From NCBI GenBank assembly GCA_016839555.1, contig JAEOUA010000006.1, positions 539,912-603,911 of the forward strand: 64,000 nucleotides of DNA, in the 5' to 3' direction. Origin of the DNA: Promethearchaeota archaeon. GTDB lineage: Archaea; Asgardarchaeota; Lokiarchaeia; Sigyniarchaeales; SOKP01. Made by a program: the position numbers and the translations under genes. The notes beneath the pieces are model-generated. The model searched no databases and had not been told where the DNA came from. It saw only the letters and a program-made list of their open reading frames with translations. Each line of letters starts with the position of its first letter. Within the stretch, counting starts at the first letter, position 1. Below, piece by piece: positions 37,049-46,316 of the stretch.

Positions 37049-38863
37049 TTATTGGGGGATATAATAATATTCATTAATGCTCTTTTGATAGGTATCTTTA
37101 TTACTACCGATTTTATTTACCCTTGGTCTTTTTGTTCGATTGTCTCTCCTAAAAGTTATACCCATCATTTTTAAAAATGTATTAAATCCATCTCTAAGGT
37201 TTTGTGGAGATAATGCTATTCCTTTAATACCTGGTTTTCCTTTGAAAACTAAAATTGAATCAGCTATAAAATCTTGAGTAATAATATCATGTTCTACAAC
37301 AAATGCTGCTTTTTTGACTTCTTCAATAGATTTTCTTATTAATTGTGCAACTTTAAGTCGCATTTCCACATCTAAAAAAGCAGAAGGCTCATCAAGCAAA
37401 TAAATATCAGCTTCCATTCCCAAACATTTTCCAATGGCCAATCTTTGTAATTCTCCGCCGCTCAATTCAGAAATAAGTTGATCTTTGATAGTATTCAATT
37501 TAAGATAATTTATTAAACGTTTTTTATAAGATTGGCTTATATGAGTGGCCAATTTAATATTAGAAATATATTTAGAGACAGGTTCTTTTTCATCAAAATT
37601 TATATATTGGGGTTTAATAGATACATTTAGTTTATTTCTATTATTTAAATCATCTTGAGCTTTATTATTTGAGTTAATATTCTGAGCAATTAAATTAATA
37701 AATGTGGTTTTACCAATACCATTTGGTCCTAAAATCCCTATAATTTCTCCTGAATGTATTTCACTTCCGGAAATTCGAAGATGAAAATCTCCTAATTCTG
37801 TTTCCATTTCGTCATATGAGTAAATAACATTTCCTAAATCGAAAAGTGATTCTTGAGGTGGTTTTTCATGAAATTGAATAGGTTCTTCCCTAAATCGAAC
37901 ATTTTCATCTTTAATATATCCATTTAAATAAATATTTATTCCGACTCTTACACCTTGCGGATTAGATATAATCCCATATGCACCAGGTTGTCCATATAAT
38001 AGCGAGACATAATCACTTAAATAATCTAAAATTGCCAAATCATGCTCAACAACTATAATTGTTTTATTGTCTTCTTTTAATGTTCTTATTAATTTTGCCA
38101 TATTTATTCTTTCACTAACATCTAAGTATGAGCTCGGTTCATCTATTAAGTAGACATCTCCATCCTTTAAATAGGCAGCAGCAATTGCAACTCTTTGTAA
38201 TTCACCACCAGATAAAACTGAAATTTTTCTTTCTAATATTTCTTCTAAATTTAATTGCTCCGTAATTTTATGTAATTGTTCTTTAGTATCATTCTTTTTT
38301 AAAAGTTCTTCCACTTTTCCTTTGATAAATTTTGGTATAACTGTAATATTTTGAGGTTTTAAAACAATTTCTCTTTTATTATCTTTTAAATCAGTGAAGT
38401 ATTGCTGCAATTCTGAACCTTTGAAAAAATCAATTATTTCCTTCCAATTTGGTGCTGCTTCTCCAAATTTTCCAAAGTTTATTTTAAAATCTCCTGATAA
38501 AATTTTCAATAAGGTACTTTTTCCAATTCCATTTTGACCGATAATACCCAATACTTTACCTTTCTTGGGAACTGCCATTCTAAACAGAGAAAATTGGTCT
38601 GGTCCATATCTATATGTTAGTTCGCTTTCTAAGGGGTCTGGAAGATTTATGATACTTATTGCATTAAAAGGACATTTTTTAATACAAATACCACAGCCAG
38701 AACATAAACTTTCCGTAATTTCAATCTTATTAATTTTTTCATTAAGAACAATTGTTTTATCTCCAGTTCTCACTCTCGGACAATATTTAATACAAGGTTT
38801 TTCACCAAAGGGACTACATTTATCTGGTTTACATTTATCTCTGTTAACGACAGCAATTCGCAT
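37049..38863 (-). CDS. abce1: ABCE1/Rli1 ribosome-recycling ATPase
   Basis: 604 residues. The N-terminal region has two [4Fe-4S] clusters (about 1-75; the ferredoxin motif CSGCGICIKKCPF is clear). Two ABC nucleotide-binding domains follow, with Walker A GQNGIGKST and GPNGIGKTT, signature LSGGELQR in both, and Walker B DEPSS/DEPSA. It splits ribosomes after termination together with aRF1 or Pelota. Length and domain order are standard. Divergent from the lysyl-tRNA synthetase gene. Confidence 0.97.
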   Translation of the reverse strand: MRIAVVNRDKCKPDKCSPFGEKPCIKYCPRVRTGDKTIVLNEKINKIEITESLCSGCGICIKKCPFNAISIINLPDPLESELTYRYGPDQFSLFRMAVPKKGKVLGIIGQNGIGKSTLLKILSGDFKINFGKFGEAAPNWKEIIDFFKGSELQQYFTDLKDNKREIVLKPQNITVIPKFIKGKVEELLKKNDTKEQLHKITEQLNLEEILERKISVLSGGELQRVAIAAAYLKDGDVYLIDEPSSYLDVSERINMAKLIRTLKEDNKTIIVVEHDLAILDYLSDYVSLLYGQPGAYGIISNPQGVRVGINIYLNGYIKDENVRFREEPIQFHEKPPQESLFDLGNVIYSYDEMETELGDFHLRISGSEIHSGEIIGILGPNGIGKTTFINLIAQNINSNNKAQDDLNNRNKLNVSIKPQYINFDEKEPVSKYISNIKLATHISQSYKKRLINYLKLNTIKDQLISELSGGELQRLAIGKCLGMEADIYLLDEPSAFLDVEMRLKVAQLIRKSIEEVKKAAFVVEHDIITQDFIADSILVFKGKPGIKGIALSPQNLRDGFNTFLKMMGITFRRDNRTKRPRVNKIGSNKDTYQKSINEYYYIPQ

Positions 38864-38950
38864 TTTAAATTCACTATAAATTTAAATCAAAAATGATAAA
38901 TAAATATATTCATTTAAAAAACTAACGAAATAGGATAAATTAATAAGAAT

Positions 38951-40660
38951 ATGAGTACTGAATATCCCGTACATTGGCTAGAAGATATTATTGATAGAAT
39001 CTTAAAAAAAGGTCAAGATAGAATTACTTTAGCTACTGGAAAAACCCCCTCTGGTCATATCCATATTGGAATTTTACGAGAAATTATAATATGTGATTCT
39101 ATTAGAAGAGTTCTTGAAAAAAAGGGGAAAAAGAGAGTAGGATTTTTTTTATTTCTTGATGATTTTGATGCAGCCAAACGTTTTCCAGAATATATTAAAA
39201 AAGATTTTCAAAAGAAACATATAGGGAAACCATTTTTTTTAATACCATGTCCTTTCGAAGATTGCCAATGTAAAAGTTATGCTTATCATTTTGGAAATGA
39301 ATTAATTTCCACTTTTAAAGATTTTGGAATCAAGACTGAAATAATATGGACTCATGAATTATATAAGATTGAAGAAATGCAAAAAAGAATTAAAATTGCT
39401 CTTGAAAATACAGAAAAGATTAAAAAAATCTTGAGAAAATTTATATTACCTACTTTAGATAATACTAAGAAAAAAGATTTTCTCGAAATGCAAAAAAATT
39501 GGTTACCTGTTATGGCTATATGTAATAACTGTAAAAGGATTCAAACTCAAACAAAAGATGGTTCTATTATTCCAAATCGTATTATTTCATATAATAGAGA
39601 AAAAGAAACAGTAAAATATAAATGCCCTGCGTGCAATTTTGAAGAAGAATTATCCATATATAGTGGTAATCTAAAATTAAATTGGAGGGTTGATTGGCCA
39701 GCTAAATGGGATATTTTTAAAACTACATGTGAACCAGCCGGTAAGGATCACTGCGTAAAAGGAGGATCTTATGATACTGGGTTAGAAATTTCTCAAAAGG
39801 TTTATAAATATGAAGGTCCTATCAAAGTACCATATGAATGGGTTAGATTAGGAGAAAGAGATATGAAAACATCAAAAGGTATCGTTTTTACACCTAAAAA
39901 ATATTTGGATATTGCTGATCCCGAAATATTCAGAATGCTAATATTAAAAACCGATCCTATAAAACATATCTCTTTTAGAATCGAAGAACTCCCGCAATAT
40001 TATAATTATTTTAAAAAAATGAAAGATATTTACTTCTCTCATCAAGTTCCAAAATCAGAGAAAAAAAAAGATTTTTTTAATTATTTGTATCCTCTTGTTA
40101 AAATTGGGGATATTAAAGAAGATAAATCAAAAGATATTCCATTGAATTATTTAATTTTTTTATCTCAAATTCAAAATATTTTAAGTACAAAAAAGTTATA
40201 TAAAAAAGTGAAAGAAATAATGAATGATCCTGCTTTTGAGTCACAAATTACATTATCAAAATTTAAAAATCTTTTAGATAGAACTAATAATTGGATTGAT
40301 GAAATTAAAAAACTCATCAAAGAGGAGAAAGATCAGAAAACAAAAAGAAATATTTTAAACAATATTTCTATTTTTTCTATTCCAGAAAAAATACCTGAGG
40401 ATATAAAAAAGAAATTAAATGAAGCTCAAATTGAGGGTATGAGGATTTTAAGAAATTATTTAATGAATGGTGAAAAATTGGAATCAGATAAAATACAAAA
40501 TAAGATATTTTCAATCGCAAAAGAAGATTTAAAAATTTCTCCTAAAAAATTTTTTCAAGCAATATATCAGATAATCTTTGGGAAAAATTATGGACCGCGG
40601 TTAGGACCATTTTTAGAATTATTAGATAAAAAATGGCTTCTAAATCGATTAAAAATTTAA
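38951..40660 (+). CDS. lysK: Lysyl-tRNA synthetase, class I
   Basis: 569-residue class I LysRS, the archaeal form unrelated to class II LysS. The HIGH-type motif is GHIHIG (about residues 36-41) in TGKTPSGHIHIG, and the KMSKS-type loop is MKTSKG (about 306-311). A zinc-binding cysteine set (CNNCKR then CPAC) lies at about 194-225. The C-terminal helical anticodon-binding domain is present. It charges tRNA-Lys in the cytoplasm. Confidence 0.95.
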   Translation: MSTEYPVHWLEDIIDRILKKGQDRITLATGKTPSGHIHIGILREIIICDSIRRVLEKKGKKRVGFFLFLDDFDAAKRFPEYIKKDFQKKHIGKPFFLIPCPFEDCQCKSYAYHFGNELISTFKDFGIKTEIIWTHELYKIEEMQKRIKIALENTEKIKKILRKFILPTLDNTKKKDFLEMQKNWLPVMAICNNCKRIQTQTKDGSIIPNRIISYNREKETVKYKCPACNFEEELSIYSGNLKLNWRVDWPAKWDIFKTTCEPAGKDHCVKGGSYDTGLEISQKVYKYEGPIKVPYEWVRLGERDMKTSKGIVFTPKKYLDIADPEIFRMLILKTDPIKHISFRIEELPQYYNYFKKMKDIYFSHQVPKSEKKKDFFNYLYPLVKIGDIKEDKSKDIPLNYLIFLSQIQNILSTKKLYKKVKEIMNDPAFESQITLSKFKNLLDRTNNWIDEIKKLIKEEKDQKTKRNILNNISIFSIPEKIPEDIKKKLNEAQIEGMRILRNYLMNGEKLESDKIQNKIFSIAKEDLKISPKKFFQAIYQIIFGKNYGPRLGPFLELLDKKWLLNRLKI

Positions 40661-40667
40661 ATTTAAT

Positions 40668-40865
40668 TCAATTTTCCTTTTTTCTGGAAAAAAGGCGCTT
40701 AATTTTATTTAGAGCTCCTTTATTCTTTTGTTTTTCTTTAATATATTCATAACATTCACGACAATATGTATATGATTCTTCTATCATCGTCCCACATCTC
40801 TGACAATGTTTATGAGGATATATCTCATTTTCTTTATCTTTTTTATATCTTTCAAATTTGCTAAT
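40668..40865 (-). CDS. Small DUF2116-like zinc-ribbon protein, non-AUG start
   Basis: An open frame of about 65 residues encoding HCQRCGTMIEESYTYCREC, a C-x2-C...C-x2-C treble-clef-like zinc motif of the DUF2116 type, preceded by a His as in that family. A Lys/Arg-rich tail of about 30 residues follows. No ATG, GTG or TTG precedes the motif in frame. A good Shine-Dalgarno GAGGTGA sits 7 nt before an ATT (40865), and an ATA lies two codons earlier. Located 50 nt after the GHMP kinase on the same strand. An ATT or ATA start, or a sequence error, must be assumed. Confidence 0.6.
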   Translation of the reverse strand: MSKFERYKKDKENEIYPHKHCQRCGTMIEESYTYCRECYEYIKEKQKNKGALNKIKRLFSRKKEN

Positions 40866-40915
40866 TTTTATATCACCTCAATCTTCTATTCATAATATTA
40901 TAAAATATAGATTGA

Positions 40916-42184
40916 TTAAATGCTTTTCACTCCTGTTTTATTAATTTTTATTTGAAAAAATTGTGCTTTTTTAAGTTTATTTCTAATCTCCAGTGGAAAA
41001 TCTGGAAATTTTTGTTTAAAAAATGCGGGATTTTTAATCAATTTATTTAACCTATTTTTCCAATAATTTAGAACATTAATAATTTTTTTTGGATTAACTA
41101 AAGCAAAAACAGATCCACCGCCCCCCGCTCCAGTTAATTTTGCTGCATAAACATCATTATGTTCTTCGATTAATTTAATTAAAATATTATTGGCCAAACC
41201 GATCCCATATTTAAATTCAGCTATTTGCATTATTTCGTTCATAATATTGGTATTTTTTTTGAAATAAATGCCCAATTGTTCCCAGTCTTTCATCATTAAA
41301 GAAAAGCGAGACTTCCAAGCTATTTCAGCTAATTCTTTATATTTTTCGAGAATTTCTGGATTTTTATTTAAATATAATTCTCGTAATTTTTTATGAACAT
41401 TCCCACTTTCATGAGTAGAACCAGAAAAACATACAATTATAGGTAATTCATTAATATCATATAATTCATCTATTCTATCATACACTGCTAATGGCTCTTG
41501 GGTAATTTCTTTATGATATAATTTTCCTTGATAGGAACAAAAGGATAATCCTCCCCTTGCAATTACATATCGATCACTATAACCTGCAGTTATATTTAAA
41601 TCCTTATCTTCAATCTTAGTACACATTTCGGCTATAATATCTTTATTGATTGGAAGATCTGTACTATTTAAATTGGAAGTATTATTTATAAATCCAAAAT
41701 AATCAGCTAAACCATATAAAAGGGCTAAAATAATTGAAGAGCTTCCACCTAAACCACTTTGACGAGGAATAGTTGATAAAATTCCAATTTCAAAATTGGA
41801 TTTTTCTATCTTTTTCCAAAGTGTGTTATTTGTTAAATAAAGTCTATATAGACTAGCATAAATTAATTTATATTCACCAAGAAATTGAGATTTTACTTCA
41901 TTTATACTTTTGGTCAATATTTTCTCTTCTATCAATTTAATATTAGCATTACCATTATTATCATAATCAAGTTGAAAAATTTTTATCTTGCTTCTATTAC
42001 GTATCTCTTTAATATAGACAAAAACAGATAAGGGATAATCTTCTCCTTCAATTGCCACAGCGGGCATCCAAAAATCAGCTTCAACCGCATCTAATGGATT
42101 AATTAAATTAATCCTGGAGGGAGAATGCACTAAGATGTCAGGTTTTAATTTATTAAAATAGTTCTTAATGTATTCAACAATCAT
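40916..42184 (-). CDS. GHMP family sugar/isoprenoid kinase
   Basis: 422-residue GHMP kinase. Motif 1 is SPSRINLINPLD near the N-terminus, the ATP-binding motif is GLGGSSSIILALL, and motif 3 is KLTGAGGGGSVFAL near the C-terminus. The substrate region with an acidic ADFWMP segment resembles heptose-phosphate/glucuronokinase-like branches rather than mevalonate kinase, but assignment is uncertain. A small zinc-ribbon gene follows on the same strand; the signal peptidase gene is divergent. Confidence 0.85.
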   Translation of the reverse strand: MIVEYIKNYFNKLKPDILVHSPSRINLINPLDAVEADFWMPAVAIEGEDYPLSVFVYIKEIRNRSKIKIFQLDYDNNGNANIKLIEEKILTKSINEVKSQFLGEYKLIYASLYRLYLTNNTLWKKIEKSNFEIGILSTIPRQSGLGGSSSIILALLYGLADYFGFINNTSNLNSTDLPINKDIIAEMCTKIEDKDLNITAGYSDRYVIARGGLSFCSYQGKLYHKEITQEPLAVYDRIDELYDINELPIIVCFSGSTHESGNVHKKLRELYLNKNPEILEKYKELAEIAWKSRFSLMMKDWEQLGIYFKKNTNIMNEIMQIAEFKYGIGLANNILIKLIEEHNDVYAAKLTGAGGGGSVFALVNPKKIINVLNYWKNRLNKLIKNPAFFKQKFPDFPLEIRNKLKKAQFFQIKINKTGVKSI

Positions 42185-42238
42185 TCTTTTATTTTGAAAA
42201 AATATTGAAATTTTTAAATATATAGATATAAATAAATT

Positions 42239-42856
42239 GTGTTTAAAAAAACTAATTTTAAGAAAAATATCTCTTTTATAATATTTCTCTTTACTATTTC
42301 AATGGGACTAGTACTCCCTATTTTTTTATTTAATGAAAATCTAATTGTCATTACAAGCCCTTCAATGAAACCGACTTTAAACATTGGAGACTTAATTATA
42401 AAAAATGATAAAGATCCAAATAAAATAATAGCAAATGAAAAATATGGTGATATTTTAGTTTTAAAAGGTCCACAATATTTTTATTTAAAAGGATTTAATC
42501 CAATATTCTGGGATAATTTACCAATTAATACTATAATAGTACACCGAGCGATTGATAAAAAATTAATTAATAATACATGGTATTTTTTAACTAAAGGAGA
42601 TAATAATTTATTTCCTGATGGAGCTTATAGAATATTAAATATCTCAGTAAATAATATTTTAGTTGAAATAAATACCTCTCAAGGTATTTATATTCCACAA
42701 TCAGAAATATTAGGGGTTGTTGCCTTTAAAATTCCATTTATTGGATATTTAAATATCTATTTTATATCTATTGTGCTAATAGCTTTGTTTATTTTATTTT
42801 TATATTTATTTTTAAAACTACTGAAATATCGGATAAAAATAGAAAAAGTAATTTGA
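42239..42856 (+). CDS. sec11: Signal peptidase I, archaeal/ER Sec11 type
   Basis: 205-residue membrane peptidase that removes Sec signal peptides. An N-terminal transmembrane helix (about 12-35) is followed by the catalytic Ser in SPSMKPTL, and the general base is His (IIVHRAI), as in Sec11, instead of the bacterial Lys. A conserved Asp lies in TKGDNN. A C-terminal helix (about 165-195) forms a second anchor. GTG start. Confidence 0.9.
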   Translation: MFKKTNFKKNISFIIFLFTISMGLVLPIFLFNENLIVITSPSMKPTLNIGDLIIKNDKDPNKIIANEKYGDILVLKGPQYFYLKGFNPIFWDNLPINTIIVHRAIDKKLINNTWYFLTKGDNNLFPDGAYRILNISVNNILVEINTSQGIYIPQSEILGVVAFKIPFIGYLNIYFISIVLIALFILFLYLFLKLLKYRIKIEKVI

Positions 42857-42907
42857 TTCTATAGCTAACGATAAAAGCTCTAAGTTTAAATAATTCATAT
42901 ATAATTA

Positions 42908-44071
42908 ATGATTATGACTAAAAAGGGGAAGTTTAAATTACTTTCTTATTTTATTGATGGGTATTTGATCTATTATAAAAGTTTTAATAAAAATGAGAAA
43001 ATAATTGCTTTTTCCATTGGTATAATTGACTCAATTTCCTCAATTTTTTCAAATCTCAAACATTTTTTGAGTTTAAGATTTATAAATTATTTTTCTTTCC
43101 AATTTCAATACCTTAATAAAACTTTATTAATACTTTGTTTCGAAGATTATAGTCAAACGAAAATTTTAAGGTATTTCAATACGATTTATGAAGAATGTGC
43201 GTCACTGAACAATTTAGAATTTTTAAAAAATAAAGAATTAGAAAAAGAATTTTTAAATTCCTTAATAAAAGATTTTAATTCTAAAATTAGTTTAAAGGAA
43301 GTTTCTAATTCTTTATTATTAAAAAGTAAAAAAGTTTCAAGAGAATTATATCTTTATAATATAAATTTAGATTTATTAAATAAAAAAAAATTTTTTCTTA
43401 AGAGTATTTTAAGTTTTTCTAAAAATTTAGATTACCAAGGAATTTTTATTTTTCATTTCAATATGGATAAAAAAAATCAAATTATATTTTATCCTTATGT
43501 AATCGAAATATTAAATGAAGAAAAAAACAAACCTATTTATGAAGTGGAGATTAATAATTTCTATAATTATGAATTATTGGAAAAAGAGTCTTTAACATGC
43601 AAAAATTTTGGTTTTATTCTATGGAGATTACCCATAAATCCTAATTATTATTATTTAAAAGATTATTCTGTTATTTTTGATAAAAATAATAAGTCTATTG
43701 ATTTTGATGGTTTGATTAAAAGAACTTTTGTAAAAAATAACATAAAGTTTTTAGAAATTAATAACAAGATGTTAGTTATAAAAAATAACATATTATTTAT
43801 TTATCTTTTAGATGTAAATCTTTTATTTATAAAGAAAATAATTGAAAAATATTATAAAAACTACAAAATTTTTATTCTAATCATAAATTCATATGAGTTT
43901 GAAAAATTAAACAAGAATATAAAAAATCTAAACTCTTTGAAGAATTTAAAAATTATAAATCTTGGGCAATTTAAAAAAATGGTAAACGAACTTTCTAAAG
44001 AGAATGAAAATATTAAAAAATGCCAAGATCAATTGCAATATCTTGAGCAGAATAATCCGGATGTAGTTTAA
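42908..44071 (+). CDS. Hypothetical protein with probable longin-like N-terminal domain
   Basis: 387 residues. The first about 120 residues have the strand-strand-helix pattern of Asgard longin/roadblock-type domains: GYLIYYKSF, a helix with SIGIIDSISSIFSNL, then two strands and a helix ending ILRYFNTIYEEC. The rest is a Lys/Asn-rich, mixed alpha/beta region without known motifs. If longin, it may bind small GTPases; this is inference. Its last 59 nt overlap the end of the convergent L23 gene. Confidence 0.6.
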   Translation: MIMTKKGKFKLLSYFIDGYLIYYKSFNKNEKIIAFSIGIIDSISSIFSNLKHFLSLRFINYFSFQFQYLNKTLLILCFEDYSQTKILRYFNTIYEECASLNNLEFLKNKELEKEFLNSLIKDFNSKISLKEVSNSLLLKSKKVSRELYLYNINLDLLNKKKFFLKSILSFSKNLDYQGIFIFHFNMDKKNQIIFYPYVIEILNEEKNKPIYEVEINNFYNYELLEKESLTCKNFGFILWRLPINPNYYYLKDYSVIFDKNNKSIDFDGLIKRTFVKNNIKFLEINNKMLVIKNNILFIYLLDVNLLFIKKIIEKYYKNYKIFILIINSYEFEKLNKNIKNLNSLKNLKIINLGQFKKMVNELSKENENIKKCQDQLQYLEQNNPDVV

Positions 44072-44276
44072 TAAACGCCTTTTTTTTACCTTCTGCCGTA
44101 ATTAAAGTATTAATTTTTAATGTCTTTACATTATAAATTTTTTCAATTGCTCTTTTTATTTCACTTTTATTTGCAGATTTATCCACAATCAACACTAATT
44201 TATTTTCTCTCTCAATAAGATCAAATGTTTTTTCTGTTATAAGTGGTTTTTTAATAATTTTATAGTAATTTTCCAT
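44013..44276 (-). CDS. rpl23: Large ribosomal subunit protein uL23
   Basis: About 87 residues of L23, which sits at the polypeptide exit tunnel. The family opening KKPLITEKTF and the ending with IAIDLGIF are clear. The start is placed at the ATG 44276, directly after the L4 stop codon (44278). Eleven more in-frame codons up to 44309 would overlap L4. Its 3' end overlaps the convergent longin-like gene by 59 nt. Third and last gene of the L3-L4-L23 cluster; L2, which usually follows, is missing. Confidence 0.95.
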   Translation of the reverse strand: MENYYKIIKKPLITEKTFDLIERENKLVLIVDKSANKSEIKRAIEKIYNVKTLKINTLITAEGKKKAFIKLHPDYSAQDIAIDLGIF

Positions 44277-44277
44277 T

Positions 44278-45069
44278 TTAAACAGATACCTCATATTTAT
44301 GTAATTCATTAAAAGCCGACTGGGTCCAAATTACGACTCTTCCCGCTTGACCTCCTGGTGCTAATTCATTGATTGATAAGGTTACTAATTTTACGATATC
44401 AACACCTGGAATGTTTCTCACTGCTTTAAGGATCCCAAAATCCTCCTTTATAACAATTAAAAGACTCTTGGATTTTTTATATTTCCTCCCTCTTCTTTTC
44501 CCTTTTCCGGATCGAATTTTTTTATAATTTTTTTTAATTTTTTTTAATTCCTCTTTAAATCCTAAATTACACAATATAGAATACATTTTTGAAGTTTTTT
44601 TAATAGTCTGTACTTTATCATCAATAATTAAAGGGATTTGAGGAACCTTATCAATTAAATGGCCCCTTTTTTTAATCCAATCTGATTTTGCTGAGGCTGA
44701 AATTGCTGATATAATTGCAAGTTTTTTTGTTTTCTTATTTATTTTTTTTTTGATATTTTTTTCTACTTTTATAGGATGTGTTAGACGCCCTCCTCTGGCA
44801 AAAGGTACTCTACCCACATTTCTAGCTGTTGGAAAACCAGATCCTTTAATTCTTGGTGCTCTAGAAAGGGCATGACCAGTCCCCCATCCCTCTGCTGTGG
44901 TTCTTAAACCAGCATTAATATCTCTACCTTGCACTTGGACTTTTTGACTTTGCGCAACCTCGATAGATTTTTTAATTAAATCTTCTCTAGGATCTACATT
45001 AAAAATTTTAGGTATTTCTATTGATCCTATTTTATTTCCATCTAAATTATATACGCTTGCTTTTTGCAT
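44278..45069 (-). CDS. rpl4: Large ribosomal subunit protein uL4
   Basis: 263 residues, archaeal L4 (eukaryotic L1/L4 type). The motifs GRDINAGLRTTAEGWGTGHALSRAPRI-type region and PFARGGRLTHP form the extended loop reaching the exit tunnel. A C-terminal strand-helix has the APGGQAGRVVIWT segment. It lies 20 nt after L3 and touches L23. Confidence 0.96.
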   Translation of the reverse strand: MQKASVYNLDGNKIGSIEIPKIFNVDPREDLIKKSIEVAQSQKVQVQGRDINAGLRTTAEGWGTGHALSRAPRIKGSGFPTARNVGRVPFARGGRLTHPIKVEKNIKKKINKKTKKLAIISAISASAKSDWIKKRGHLIDKVPQIPLIIDDKVQTIKKTSKMYSILCNLGFKEELKKIKKNYKKIRSGKGKRRGRKYKKSKSLLIVIKEDFGILKAVRNIPGVDIVKLVTLSINELAPGGQAGRVVIWTQSAFNELHKYEVSV

Positions 45070-45089
45070 AATCTCAAGTTAATTTTTTT

Positions 45090-46109
45090 TTATTTTCTTT
45101 GTTGACTTTCTCGATTAACAAATGTAATCTCCGGGGTTTTTACGTTAAATGATTTTGCAGGCCGAATTGTTTTTCTAATTCTAATTAATCTTTTTTTAGG
45201 ACCAGGAACAGACCCTAAAACCAATAAATAATCCCCGCTTATTTTACCATAATTTATAAAATCTCCCTTTGGATTTATTTCTTCTTCATTCTCTCCTATT
45301 TTCATAATTCTTTTATGATATTCTGTTCTCTGATGAAAACCTAGCTGACCCGCTCTTGGGATTGTATATCGAACTCTTGCTGGGTGCCAAGCTCCTATGC
45401 AAGCGACAGCTCTCCTTATTTTATTATTCTTCCTACTTAATATCTTAATTCCATATCTTCTTACTGGTCCTTGAAATCCTTTGCCTTTAGACACCGCTAT
45501 TACATCAACTAATTCTCCTTCGAATAAAACATCTCGCGCTCGAACCTCCTTTCCTAATAGACTAATAGCAAAATTAAATTCTTCAATTGGGTTATCCACT
45601 GAATTAACTTTAATTTCTAAAATATCTGGTTTTTTCCGAGGTAATGATATTTTATATGGTTGAGTTTGAAAAATACCTCTAACTTCACAAAATTCATCAA
45701 TTTTTTGAAGAAGATCCTTTTTTTTACTATCTAAATCATAATTTTCAGAATTTGGAGATTTTATTTTTCTAAGTAAATTTGGATTAATATCAAGAGAAAA
45801 ACACTCTCCTAAAATAAACTTACCATATTCATCTTTACTATATACCTTAACACCAATCAGTATTAAGGGAGGGACTTCGATCACGGTAACTGCTTTCATA
45901 AGTTCTTTACCAAAGTAAGGACTGTTTTCCTGATCTTCAATATAAGTTAGATGTGTCATACCCGCTTTAAACCCTGCAAATCCAAGAAAATTAATTTCTT
46001 CATTAGTATCTAACCAGTTTCTAATTCTCCCTTTTATGATTGAAGCTCTTTTCCTTGGTAAATAGGCCAATGATCCATGTCTAGGTGCATGCTTTTTCCG
46101 ATGTGCCAT
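45090..46109 (-). CDS. rpl3: Large ribosomal subunit protein uL3
   Basis: About 339 residues of archaeal L3. Typical motifs are HRKKHAPRHGSLAYLPRKRA at the start, the central SVSKGKGFQGPVRR-type loop (here VIAVSKGKGFQGPVRRYG) and GSVPGPKKRLI near the end. The start is the second in-frame ATG (46109), three codons after 46118, giving the conserved MAHRKKHAP. First gene of the truncated S10-type cluster. Confidence 0.96.
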   Translation of the reverse strand: MAHRKKHAPRHGSLAYLPRKRASIIKGRIRNWLDTNEEINFLGFAGFKAGMTHLTYIEDQENSPYFGKELMKAVTVIEVPPLILIGVKVYSKDEYGKFILGECFSLDINPNLLRKIKSPNSENYDLDSKKKDLLQKIDEFCEVRGIFQTQPYKISLPRKKPDILEIKVNSVDNPIEEFNFAISLLGKEVRARDVLFEGELVDVIAVSKGKGFQGPVRRYGIKILSRKNNKIRRAVACIGAWHPARVRYTIPRAGQLGFHQRTEYHKRIMKIGENEEEINPKGDFINYGKISGDYLLVLGSVPGPKKRLIRIRKTIRPAKSFNVKTPEITFVNRESQQRK

Positions 46110-46316
46110 TGTTATCACTTAGACTTTAAAAATGAAAATATATTAAATTAATTAAATTTTTTTATTCTCTCGAACATTCTCGAGTTATTTTTCACAATGT
46201 TAAATAAAAGGATAAAAATTTTTCAATTCTTATATTTCTTAATTATTTTAAAAGTTTTTTTAAATCTAAATAGATTCATAAGTGGTGTTTAAAGTCTTTT
46301 ATGTAAATTAGATTAT

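Noticed and set aside
40989..40999. TCCAGTGGAAA, ORB-like match
   Set aside because: It lies inside the GHMP kinase coding sequence and fits the codons of a normal C-terminal region; taken as chance, but noted because it reduces the weight of the intergenic match.
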